From the NCBI GenBank assembly GCA_049999765.1, contig JBNGIQ010007783.1, forward strand, positions 1 to 20,603: a DNA stretch of 20,603 nucleotides, in the 5' to 3' direction. The notes under the pieces were generated by a model. It was given only the letters and a program-made list of their open reading frames with translations. It made no database searches and was not told the DNA's origin. The number at the start of each line of letters is the position of its first letter. The stretch's first letter is position 1. The translations under genes and the position numbers were made by a program. Source of the stretch: Phaeoceros laevis (Eukaryota; Anthocerotophyta; Anthocerotopsida; Notothyladales). Shown here piece by piece: positions 8,124 to 16,935 of this stretch.

Positions 8124-8460
8124 TCTGAGGACTACTAGGTAGATATAGAGGTCTGGAGAGAGAATGAGGGCGAAGATCAACTCCTCATTGAAGAAGGTGA
8201 AGATGGTGGTACGCAGCTCATATCGATGTGCTGCTCAGAAAAAGACCCAAAGCAGGTGTTAGCAAATGCCCTTGACGTCTTACACGAAGGAGGTGTACTG
8301 AATTTCAACGTCAAAAAGGAAGTGGAAGAAATATACATCTTCAGCGATGAAGAGAAACTGGCTAGAATTGTCATTCAGCTAAAGCCGAACAGTAAGATGA
8401 CCTACAAGATGCATGACTATTGGAGATGGCTGGGACAGACACCAGAAGATGAGACCATGG
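8124..8460 (+). other. Novel duplicated domain, copy A (in ORF1)
   Basis: Begins with EDY then TAG (8136-8138), then VDIEVWRENEG, EDQLLIEEGEDGG, a helix QVLANALDVLHEGGV, the strand ARIVIQLKP and the end motif YWRWL. The TAG stands where copy B has Trp, so it is most likely a mutated TGG. The fold looks alpha/beta with a central helix. No known family is recognised. Confidence 0.7.
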
Positions 8461-8589
8461 ACAGACTCACTGAAGGTATGCAGGACCTGAATGGCCAGAG
8501 AGTGAACCTGAAGGATCATGTGTTCTTGCTGAACTTCAGCATGGGGGGAAGAGCCACCTAGCACAAACAGCGGCCCTGTAAAGCAAATA

Positions 8590-8935
8590 GTTTATGACAA
8601 TAGTGCGTGGGTTGAAATAGTGGTGCACAGAATGAAAGTTGGCAAGGATAAGATGCTGATCGAAGTGGGAGAGAATGGTGAGTTCGAGCTGCTGCGCATG
8701 TGGACTAATGTCACATCGCAGGAGACCATCACAAGTGAAGTCTTGGAACACATCCGAGATGGAGGAGTTATTGCTGAAGATGGTGACGATTTGTTCTTGA
8801 TATGAAAATCTATAGCTGGGAAGGAGCACATAGAAGAGTAGTTATTCGAGTCCAGCCTGAGATAAAAGGTAGCAACCACTTGCTGAGTTACTGGCAGTGG
8901 TTAGACAAAAAGGAAAATGCTGACAGGATCTCAGT
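8590..8935 (+). other. Novel duplicated domain, copy B (in ORF1)
   Basis: Reads VYDNSAWVEIVVHRM, KDKMLIEVGENGEFELL, helix TSEVLEHIRDGGV, then after a one-base shift at about 8800 SWEGAHRRVVIRVQPE and the end motif YWQWL. Copies A and B align end to end: W/stop-V-[DE]-I, LIE.GE.G, VL..[LI]..GGV, [IV]VI.[LV].P, YW.WL. They look anciently duplicated, since identity is only moderate. Confidence 0.7.
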
Positions 8936-9261
8936 ACTTCTACATAAGGAAGATGCCGAGGAAGTAAATGAGATCTCTATCATGTCAAGCAAAGAAAGGA
9001 CTATAATGGAGGGGGACAACGGACAACTAGAAGACACGAGGGAACAGGTTGACCAGTCCACTTATAAAATTGCAAGAGAGGGGGAAACAACTGTAATTCC
9101 TCTCGGTGTTAAGGAGACTAATACATGCTCTTTAGCGAAAGGAGGGAAAAGTAAAGCAGCAACAGACCCTCAAAGAAAGAAGAAGGTAAAGGCTGCTGGT
9201 GCAAGGGGAAATGGAACGAGAACTTAAATGTCGGACAATTACTTCAAGAAGAACCTATACA

Positions 9262-10050
9262 CACAGTTACAATGTGTGTCGTGGAACATTCATGGGTTAG
9301 GAGATTATAGGCAGATGGACAGCAAGGTGAGACAAATCAACCATTTTCTAGTGGAGCATTGTAGCTGGGATGTCGTTTTGTTTCAGAAGCACAAGTTAAC
9401 GCAAGATAAAATTGAGGAGGTCAAAAGAATCTTCATGCCGCAAGGGCATACTTGGTGGGTTGCTGCGGATAGCTCAAGAGGAGGAGATTGCTGTAACAGC
9501 CAAACAGGAACTGGCAGACAAAGTAAGTACAGTAGGCCAAGACCCAAACAAACGATTTATTTGGCTGAAGCTCAAACTGGATACAGGAGAGATCGGCATT
9601 TGTAATATCTATGCTCCCAAACCATCCAACAAACGACGAAGGTTATGGATGCGTATGGACACTCAGCTAGAGGTAAATATGGACTGGATCATTGGCGGAG
9701 ATTTTAATTTTGTTGAGCTGAGCTCGGACAAGGAAGGAGGTGGATCCCGAGAGAACCCTGGTGTCCCTCAATTGGCAAGAGCTGAGGGACACCAAACTGA
9801 AAGTTTGTGATCCCTGGCACTGGTGCCCTGCACAAAGGCTATGCTGTGCCCTGCACAAAGGATGCTAAACACATTAAGCTATAGTTGGACTAACGATAGA
9901 GCAGATCTGGCTGGTTTCATAGCGAGTAGGTTAGATAGATTTTACATACCTGAGAAGTGGAAGCATAAGGTACATCGGTTTGGCATAATCCCTGGAACAA
10001 CCCAGTCAGACCACGCTCCCATTTTTCTGGAGTTGAACATAGCAGATGAG
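9262..10050 (+). other. LINE endonuclease domain, catalytic Glu changed
   Basis: Exonuclease-endonuclease-phosphatase motifs: VSWNIHGLGD near 9279, CNIYAPKP near 9602, GGDFNF near 9693, ASRLDRFY near 9928 and SDHAP at 10006-10020. Where the family has LQE, this copy has FQK: codon AAG at 9387-9389 is one G-to-A step from GAG, so the metal-binding Glu is lost. A near-direct repeat of about 22 bases at 9821-9863 (gtgccctgcacaaagg twice) breaks the frame. Confidence 0.85.
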
Positions 10051-10559
10051 ATGCTCCCGACACCGCCGGAGGAAGAAGAACTTGGCGAATGAATGCTGAT
10101 CTATTGAAAGTTGGAGTACAAGAAAAAATCACGGGAATATGGAATCAGCAAGCTGCTGACCCCTCGAAGGGTGGTCTGAGTAAGCTATTGCAAGCTTTGG
10201 AGGAGACTAGGCAGTTCCTGAGGAGGACTGGCCTCCAACGTGCGAAGGACCTTAGAGAAGAGGAAGACGCAGCAAGGGACAAGGTGGCAGCTGCCCAAAG
10301 AGAGGTAGAGAATGGCGCAAACAGGAACATGTCTAAACTCTAGGAGCTGGCAGAGGCTAAGGCGAACCTGCAGGTGCTTGAGAATGTGAAGGCAAAAGGA
10401 TGGTATCAATGGGCCAAAATTAAGTGGGCAGCGGAAGGCAATATACCACATCAGTTCTTTTTTGAGAAAATTAGGCAGAAGCGTCACAAGAACAAGATTC
10501 CTCCACTACCCAATGAGGAAGGTATACCGTAGAAGGAGCATGACCAGCTCAAAAACTTG

Positions 10560-11700
10560 ATAGAGGAGCACTTTGTTAAATTCCTGCAAGGGAAAGAGAA
10601 GCATGATAAGTGGGATGAACAATGGAGTCACTACAGCAACTTCCCGAAGAAGGTCACGGAGGAGCAAATGGAGAAGCTGGAGGCAAACATAACGGAAGAA
10701 GAAATCAGAGAAGCGTTGAAAGCCTTACCAAGTGGAAAAACTCCAGGGATAGATGGATTTCCGAAGGAATTCTTTAGCTGGGGCTGGGACTTTTTAAAAT
10801 CAGTTTTTATGCAAACTCTAGCACAGGTGTGGAAAGGAGGAACTATGGGAGAGTCACTGAATGAGAGTCTGATCACCTTGGCTCCAAAGTTGAAAGCAGA
10901 ACAAGGCATTAAATATTGGAGGCCACTGTCACTGCTAACAACTTTCTACAAGATGATCTCAAAATTTTTAGCAAACCGAATTGCACCATACATGGATACT
11001 CGGGTACAGAAAGAGCAAAGGGGATTTATAAGAGGACGGTGTATCTTAGATAATGTGCTACTTCTAAGGGAAGCAAAATGGTGGCTTAACAAAGAGAAAA
11101 CCCCAGCTGTGGTGCTATCACTAGATTTCGAAAAGGCCTATGACACTGTCAACTGACACTTTCTCTGGGCTTATATGAGGAAATATGGCTTCGGAAACAA
11201 TTACATGCGATGGGTGGGCATTCTAATGGAGGACGCTAGAGCCAAAGTAGTTGTAAATGGAGATGTAACAGCCAGAATACTGATTAGTCAAGGAGTCAGG
11301 CAAGGGGACTCTCTCTCCCCTGCACTCTTCGTAATACTCACAGATTTTCTCATATGGCGAGTGAAGGAAAACCAGGACATCCAAGGAGTGAAGGATCCGA
11401 ATGGAGAGGAAGTGAAGTTGTCTAGGTTTGCGGACGATACTTTGATGCTCCTCAACCCGGATGAAACAACCCTACAGATAGCAAAGGAGATCATTATAGA
11501 ATTTAGCGAGTTGTCAGGCTGCAAGGTCAACTGGGAGAAAACCAAAATGATCTGCCTAAATATGGACGAGGTGCCATTGTGCATAAGTCACATAGAAAGA
11601 ATCACGGAGGATGAATCACACAAGTACCTGGGCTTATCTTTTAAAGAAGGAGAGGAGAACGCTGAGATCAGTAAGCAAATCTGTGTGTGTTTCATCAAAA
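10560..11700 (+). other. LINE reverse transcriptase domain
   Basis: Non-LTR RT motifs in order: SGKTPGIDGFP (motif 0), LITLAPK (1), YWRPLSLLTTFYKM (2), QRGFIRGRCILDN (2a), VVLSLDFEKAYDTVN (motif A, catalytic Asp), GVRQGDSLSPALF (motif B), SRFADDTLML with ADD at 11430-11438 (motif C), GCKVNWEKTK (D) and HKYLGLSF (E). All three catalytic Asp are kept. TGA 11154-11156 sits just after DTVN, where Trp is usual in this family, so it is a mutated TGG. Confidence 0.95.
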
Positions 11701-12959
11701 AAGCAAGGGCAATGCAAGACATGAAGCTATCCTTAGCTTCCAGAGTATTAGCTATCAATCATATCCTAACTGCAACCCTATGGTACTTCGTTTTTGCTTG
11801 GGCCCCGACGGAAGATGACTTCAAAAGACTCAAAAAGATCATAGAGAATTTCCTGTGGAACCAACCTGTTGACTCTCCAACTGCCATGCACAGAATTGCG
11901 TGGGAGCAAATGATTCAACCTAAAGTAGAAGGAAGCCTTGGCCTGGTAGACCCCATCCAGAAGGCAAAAGTACTCCATGGACAGTGGATTCTAAAGGCTC
12001 TCTCGCCGACGGTATATCCCTGGAAGGTGTATATAAAGCGTAGATTAGAGTCTGTAAGTGCAGTGACAGATGGGACGATGTCGGTCTCTCACATGTTTGC
12101 AGACAACCCTAAGCTAGGCAAAAATGAGGGCTCACCATTATGGAGAGCGATCTGGCGGAGTTGGGACAAGCTGAGAAAAGAATTGCTATGGAGCCCACCC
12201 GAGAATCGTGAAGAGGCTGCAGCGGCCAAAATCCAAGGTCATGGAAGAGTTTGGAAAAAAGATACGAACTTGCAACTCAAAAGGTCAAGGAAAATTGCAG
12301 ATGCTGCAAGGCAGAGGATGAAAAACCTGGGTGATCTTTGGCAGTGGTCAGACAGCAGGTGGTGCATGATCAGAGAAATGCGAGCCCAACATGATGTGGC
12401 CAGGTGCTGCATTAAAATGGCTTTGGAAGCTGCTGCTAATGAGATGTCTCCGGGCTATCAACATGCCTTTCAAATCCCTGTGACAATCAAACCAAGAGAA
12501 TGGCATATTGATTGGATAAGTAGGCAGGAGCGAGGTATGAGGACAGGTAAGAGAGCCCTACTAGTACAAAAAATTGTTGAGGAGAACGCACATGCGTGGG
12601 AGTACGAGGAACACAATGAAACAACAAGACTTACAGACTTGGAGAGGACGGTGGTGGTGCCGGTGAGGGATCTGGTACCTATAATTGTGCTACATCAGAC
12701 AAGAAGAACAAATTGGATGTTAGCAAAGGAATTGTCGTGCTCTCCAAAACTGCATGTTGGGGAAAAAGTATGGCACGAGGGCACGACAGACTCACAGCTA
12801 GAATTAGCACCAGGGAGGTGGTGGTGGCCTGCTGGCCCTAAGAAGGAGGTGAGTAAAACTTCGCTGTTCAACTACAGCACAATCAAATTATACAGGCTCT
12901 TAGTGCAAAAGCAGAAGTTGAAGGGTCGGCCTCCTATGGTGCCGAGTTGGGAGATCCCA

Positions 12960-13210
12960 ATAAACAAGCAGAAAGGCAGTCTTCGCACACCTGTGGAAAA
13001 CGCCAGGCATCATGCCAAAAGCAGCAACGACAATCTGGCTAATTGCCCAAAAAGCCCTTCCGAACTGTGATAGATGGACTGGATTACTGGAAATTTTCAA
13101 AGAGGAAATCTGCAAATGATGCAACGCAAACCAAGTCCACAAAAACAAACACACATTTTTTGAGTGTGCGTATGCACGTCAGATATGGGAGAAGCTGCAA
13201 GGGTGGATCA
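12960..13210 (+). other. zf-RVT (Cys/His zinc-binding) region of ORF2
   Basis: An extra A in the run at 12970-12972 moves the sense to a second frame, which reads KAVFAHLWKTPG, TTIWLIAQKALPNC, EICK, TGA (13117-13119), CNANQVHKNKHTFFECAYA, then IWEKLQGW. This is the zf-RVT pattern of plant LINEs: C-x2-C, then H.FF.C..A...W. The TGA replaces the residue between the two Cys (probably TGG, Trp). Confidence 0.85.
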
Positions 13211-13849
13211 GACGAATCCTTGAACCAGCACTGCCAACGATAGGAAGCAGCATGACTCTCTTTGGGTTAGAGGAAAACTCAAGGCGTCCATTCCGTAAAG
13301 AACAATGGTGGTGTGTTCTTTGGAACACCACAATACATGAGATGCGGGTTCAATGGACCTCTGAAACTTATGGGGGGAAAGAAGTCAAGGACACAAACGC
13401 TCTGTTATGCATGATTTGGGAGAAACTAACAACAGCTAGAGCGGCATTGCAGCAAAAGCGACCCAAACGGTTCAAACCGGCAAATTGGGAAAACGCTGGT
13501 GTACTAAGTAGGGACAGTGGAAAGTGGAACCTAAGATGCTCTTCGTTAACCCAGACATGAAGACTATGAGCCCTAGGGAAGGAAATCCATGGAGAACAGG
13601 AAGCGATAGGTTCCTTCATCCTTCCAACATCAGAAGCAGCCAATCTAACGTTGGAAGGAGCTATGTTTACGGCATCAGAGGAGGGACGCTGTGTAGGATG
13701 AAAGTGCCTGGAAGAAGGACGCAGAGTGACAGTTGCAGCGGAACAAGGGGCCAGCAGAGAACATATCTACCTGCAAGAGTCCACAGAACGACTGTTCAGG
13801 AAAACCAAAAGAACGTTGAGCAGAGCTAGCAAAAACAGTATGAACGGAA

Positions 13850-14880
13850 GTAGGCGACCAGAGTTGCTTCCTACCTAAAAGGAAGAAAGAGGAGTGTTGT
13901 CAGCAAGGGTCGTGAAGCCCATCAACGGGAGAGCCTGGGAAATGGGAGGACAACGCCCTTCCACGACAACCGAGGGCCAGACTGGAGGCCTGGCCCCCCA
14001 AACAGCTTGCCCCTGCAAGAACAAGACACCACCGTCAGCCACAGAGGGCACGCTGTTCCCCAAAACAAGCATTTTTGGAAAGCTGTGTGGCGTGAGGAAC
14101 TAGACAGAGCGATTGGAGGGATGACTGGCTGCCGAGCACAAGTGGCGAGGAGAAGAGTGCATATAAGCTCAGCCAGAAGCTGCAGGACGCATGCAAAGCT
14201 TGTCTGCCGAGCCCTAAGGAGTGCGGAGGGGGTATCACCTGGAAGACGATGGAGCAGCAGTGGGAGGAGCTGGACGAAGGAAATGGCTTTGCGGCGGTGG
14301 AGATTGTGAGGTTCGTTGATGACACGACTGTGCGCATTGACAAGAGCAGAGGAACGAGGGTCCCCTGCTGCACTAACCTGCATGCAGGGCTCCAGGATGC
14401 CTGGCAGGATGTGCTCTTTGCGCCCGACAAACCTCATGCGGAAAACGTGGCGAAGAACATCAGAACTCAAGAAGAGCTGCAAGTGCTGCTGGACCTCACA
14501 GACCGAAGCATCATCAGACTTGTGAGAAACTTGGAAATGCAGAAGAGATCGCCCCCGGACTCAGAGGCAAAAGAGATGAGCATCATCCACGATGAAGAGC
14601 GACTGGGGAGGATGTGTGCTACCAGGCTGCAGCTGGAGCGGCGGGCGCCATGGGTTGTCCACCGGGCTGGGGAGAGTAGGGCGAGCACTTAGTTGAGCCC
14701 TTGCTTCCAAGTGTGGACCGAGTAACGAGGTGCCGCGAGGAGGTAACGTTAAGGAAAGGGATTGAGTGCGTAATGACAAATGAGACGTATGGCAACACCT
14801 ACCACAAGCTGGGAACTCAAGAAGACTTAATGCGCGGCTTGTGTTGTCTTCATTTGCGACAGGAATATACGTATAGCTAA
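13850..14880 (+). other. ORF2 C-terminal extension of unknown function
   Basis: Coding sense goes on well past zf-RVT: a Pro-rich linker with HFWKAVWREELDRA (about 13923-14106), a frame open from 14102 to TAG 14692 with SAYKLSQKLQDACKAC, IRTQEELQVLLDLTDR and EIVRFVDDTTVRID, then after a shift at about 14685 HLVEPLLPSVDRVTR and GNTYHKLGTQEDLMRGL to TAA 14878-14880. The middle frame is open for about 197 codons. The content is charged and helical. It is not RNase H and I recognise no family. It could be an ORF2 extension or a separate ORF3. Confidence 0.6.
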
Positions 14881-14979
14881 TAGGGACCGGTAGGTTCAGA
14901 TCAGGTAGAGTTCTTGGTGCAACTTCTATATGAAGTGCTGTAAAATGATGTTTAAATAGAAAAAGCGCCAGATTTCACT

Positions 14980-14990
14980 AAAAAAAAAAA
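14980..14990 (+). other. LINE poly(A) tail
   Basis: Eleven A at the junction with the PPR coding sequence, following a 99-base 3' UTR. The last five A's are shared with the target duplication. Confidence 0.85.
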
Positions 14991-15000
14991 TCATAACTGT
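14986..15000. repeat. LINE target-site duplication, right copy
   Basis: aaaaatcataactgt, matching 5719-5733 except G/A at one position. It is directly followed by the rest of the PPR codons on the minus strand. Confidence 0.8.
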
Positions 15001-15657
15001 CCAGGAAACTCGAGATCTATGCTTCAACCTGTGAAAAACTTTGAAAGCATCTTCCAAACTGCCACACTTCACCAGCATGTTCACCACATACTCACCAAGA
15101 TAACTAGTACCGTGATCCAACCCATATCTTGCTAAATGCTCGTACAAGCGCTTAGCTGACCCAGGGATTGCCTTTTCGTGCATGCAATCGCTAAAGACCT
15201 TTACAGTCCCGTCAAGGGATTTTGGTCCATCAGCAACATGATAATCTATCATCTTATCTAGCTGACCACTCTCGACTACAGATTCAATTGCATGTACTCC
15301 TTCTAAGGACTTTGCGTCGAAACATCCTGCCAGGTTCCTCAGGGCACTCTGTTAATGCCCATCTCGGGTGGCCAACTCGCAATATACACGTAAAGCTCGC
15401 TTTCGATTCTCCAGCCGGAATGCTTTGGTCTGCCGAGGGTCCAGATATTGGGAGCTGATCTGTATGCACAGAAGTTGATGTCAGCCACACTCTACCAATT
15501 CAGAAAATTCAGACCTAACATCCCATGTTCCTTCACCAACAAGGTATCCAAGCATTTTGTTCGCTTCCCGAACAAAATTTGCCGAACCTGCATCTTGACT
15601 GGACAGACCGGTCTATTGAACAAGTAATTCCAGGTTGCAGTGGGAAGGTTGTGTCAT
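14991..15657 (-). pseudogene. PPR protein gene, 5' part (interrupted by the LINE)
   Basis: A single minus frame runs from ATG at 15657 to the LINE junction, broken by three stops: TAG 15615-15613, TGA 15483-15481 and TAA 15354-15352. Its end is clear PPR: KRLYEHLARYGLDHG, YLGEYVVNMLVKCGSLEDAF, KVFHRLKHRSRVSWT. The 'Y(V)..ML.KCGSLEDA..VF..L..R..VSWT.MI' pattern marks an L/S-type repeat of plant PLS-class PPR proteins, which bind organelle RNA and often guide C-to-U editing. The upstream part has weaker repeat character (REANKMLGYLVGEGTWDV). The gene continues at 5733 across the insertion. Residual length and stops make it a pseudogene. Confidence 0.8.
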
Positions 15658-15751
15658 GAACACTCCAGACACCGCACAATTAGGGTTTCTCCGACACCAA
15701 ACCTAGAAGCCCTCTCTAATTTTCCCATTTGCTCCACACCTCCTTGACCCC
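15658..15751. promoter_or_regulatory. Divergent intergenic region with telo-box
   Basis: Only 94 bases separate the PPR start (minus, 15657) from the start of the plus-strand gene at 15752. A telo-box (AAACCCTAA on the minus strand, 15680-15688) and a related aacctag word at 15699-15706 lie here. Telo-boxes are common near starts of plant housekeeping and translation-linked genes. The short distance suggests a shared bidirectional promoter, now attached to two pseudogenes. Confidence 0.45.
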
Positions 15752-16405
15752 ATGATGTCGGGCTAAAAGCGGAACTCAAGTGAGCTCGTTAACGTCGCCG
15801 TGAACCCTGAAATCCTTGCGATGTATCAAGAGGCAAAAGCACGCAGTGGGAAGGATGCAGCGCGGGCGAGCAAGCACACCAGCTCCCGCGCCTCTGGCCG
15901 AGCGGACAGCAACTGCCAGCGGATCTTCCCGCACATAGAAGCCCAGCAAAACGACCATGGACAGTAGCGAGTAATCTCAGGGCTACAGTCCCTCGGCGAG
16001 TGCGGAAGCAATCCGTGTGCAGGCCGACAACCACAAGCCTCCAGAGGCACCTCCAGTCGGTAAGAAGCGCTCACCCAACACAACCACGTCTGCCAGGAGC
16101 TCGGAGGGCACACATGACCGCAAGGTTTTCCTAACCCCTCAACCTGTCGATTCCGATATGCTTTTACGCAACTCGCTTACATAACCGAGCATGCAGGATA
16201 CGAAAGTGGTCAAGAAGCAAAAGACGTACAACAAGCAGAAGACGGACAGACTGACGGCTCCTGAGGCGGAAGCGGAGGGGAAGTTGCAGCAGCGCTCTTC
16301 CAAATGTGGAGATGCGAAACATGGCGGGCAGAAGACATTGGGCAAACTTTTTGAATAACTGGTCCATTACCACAACAAGGCCAGCTCCATCATAGCGACC
16401 ATCCG

Positions 16406-16421
16406 GCAGAGGTCCGATTTT
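16406..16421. repeat. SINE target-site duplication, left copy
   Basis: gcagaggtccgatttt, an exact 16-base match to 16920-16935. Its final T's merge with the poly(T). Confidence 0.88.
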
Positions 16422-16919
16422 TTTTTGGTGAATCACGGCGTGTTTTCATATTAGACACAAATTTGTTTAAATTTATACTTTATATCCTTATCCTTCTGCT
16501 ACACCCAAGCTATTTGAATCTTAATTGCACTCCCAAGTGAGCCTTCGCGGCATTTTCCGTTCCACCCAAGGCCAAGTAGCCAGCCGCCAACCCGCCGAGC
16601 AGGTGCGTGAGCAGCACAGCTCGTGAGCCAGGACGCACGAGCCCCGCTTCAAGGGCCCCATCCTAGCCAGTCTTCGCCGAACTCGCTGCTAGTCGCCAGC
16701 ACGCCACCCGGAAGCGCCATCGCTGGCACAGCCGCGTGGGCTTCTACCTCAAGGGGCACACGCCCGGCAAAGTGGCAGCCCGCCACGTGGCCCCATACTT
16801 GCCGGCCGCGCAAGGGGGGTGGGCAAGAGGGGGCAGGTGGTGGCCGGGGTTTGGAATCGAACCCCCGCCTGCCCGATGGTAGGGCTCGCGCCCTACCATC
16901 AGGGTGTCCCTCTCGGGAC
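16422..16919 (-). mobile_element. tRNA-derived SINE (~498 bp) inside a coding exon
   Basis: Flanked by the 16-bp direct repeat gcagaggtccgatttt (16406-16421 and 16920-16935). Read on the minus strand it begins at 16919 with a tRNA-like head and ends in a poly(A) that appears as nine T at 16418-16426. The B box GGTTCGATTCC is exact (minus strand, 16863-16853). A D-arm/A-box-like stretch CCTGATGGTAGGGC lies about 40 bases upstream. The body is GC-rich, then AT-rich near the tail. At ~500 bp it is long for a plant SINE. Excising it restores an open frame through the target site, which supports the boundaries. Confidence 0.85.
16853..16919 (-). promoter_or_regulatory. SINE head: two hairpins and pol III B box
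   Basis: From the SINE 5' end (16919, minus): a perfect 5-bp stem GTCCC/GGGAC with loop GAGA (16906-16919), then a perfect 11-bp stem with 4-base loop (16875-16900), then the B box at 16863-16853. A normal tRNA head would show a D-arm and anticodon arm; the 11-bp stem spans D-arm-like and anticodon-like sequence (GATGGTAGGGC/GCCCTACCATC). Confidence 0.75.
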
Positions 16920-16935
16920 GCAGAGGTCCGATTTT
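16920..16935. repeat. SINE target-site duplication, right copy
   Basis: Exact 16-base match to 16406-16421. Coding sense of the host gene continues directly after it. Confidence 0.88.

Larger units (their letters stand above)
5828..9227 (+). pseudogene. LINE ORF1: gag-like RNA-binding protein with duplicated C-terminal domain
   Basis: Starts at ATG 5828 (a GTG precedes it). Residues 1-90 are hydrophilic. About 6150-6640 is a DUF4283-like domain (EKTEFSKKFVWVQLPGI; AKPRFGVKVKDISQLPEG) as in plant L1 ORF1. A zinc knuckle follows at 6671-6710: C-x2-Y-x4-H-x4-C, with the second Cys codon now TAT and a one-base deletion after the His. A Lys/Glu-rich region spans about 7380-7960, then two copies of a ~105-residue domain (8124-8460, 8590-8935) and a basic tail. 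In-frame TAG codons stand at 6810, 7341, 7965 and 8136. Frame changes lie near 6698, in the G6 run near 8543 and near 8800. The natural stop is probably TAA 9225-9227. Confidence 0.8.
9228..14880 (+). pseudogene. LINE ORF2: endonuclease, reverse transcriptase, zf-RVT and C-terminal extension
   Basis: ATG 9228 follows the ORF1 stop without a gap (TAA ATG, same frame), which suggests stop-restart translation. Order: EEP endonuclease (9262-10050), a coiled Glu/Lys-rich linker (10090-10550), reverse transcriptase (10560-11700), thumb and connection (11700-12950), zf-RVT (12960-13210) and an extension (to 14880). Frame changes lie near 9480, 9750, 9845, 10075, 12972, 13520-13600, 13850, 14105 and 14685. 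In-frame stops are TAG 10341, TAG 10530, TGA 11154 and TGA 13117. The longest intact stretch, 11157-13070, holds RT motifs B to E. ORF2 would be about 1,880 codons, against roughly 1,200-1,400 for usual plant L1 ORF2. Confidence 0.85.
5734..14990 (+). mobile_element. Near-complete L1-type LINE inserted in a PPR gene
   Basis: A 9,257-base element with a 94-base leader, ORF1 (5828-9227), ORF2 (9228 to about 14880), a 99-base 3' UTR and an 11-base poly(A) at 14980-14990, between 15-bp target duplications. Order and motifs (gag-like domain, zinc knuckle, apurinic-type endonuclease, reverse transcriptase with FADD, zf-RVT) place it in the plant L1 clade. It is long for that group, usually about 6-7 kb, because of a duplicated domain in ORF1 and an ORF2 C-terminal extension. 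At least eight in-frame stops and about ten frameshifts make it inactive. I see no RNase H. It is full length at the 5' end as judged by the target duplication meeting the leader. Confidence 0.9.

Noticed and set aside
13850-14880. RNase H domain after the reverse transcriptase
   Set aside because: No D-E-D-D pattern or the usual 'DGA' start of plant LINE RNase H is seen.
15776-16113. Overlapping minus-strand frames rich in Cys, Arg and Leu
   Set aside because: They are shadows of the plus-strand basic protein, which shows the better amino-acid composition and continuity.
16853-16919. Functional tRNA gene
   Set aside because: B box is good, but there is no clover leaf, acceptor stem or anticodon arm; it is a SINE head with a poly(A) and target duplication.
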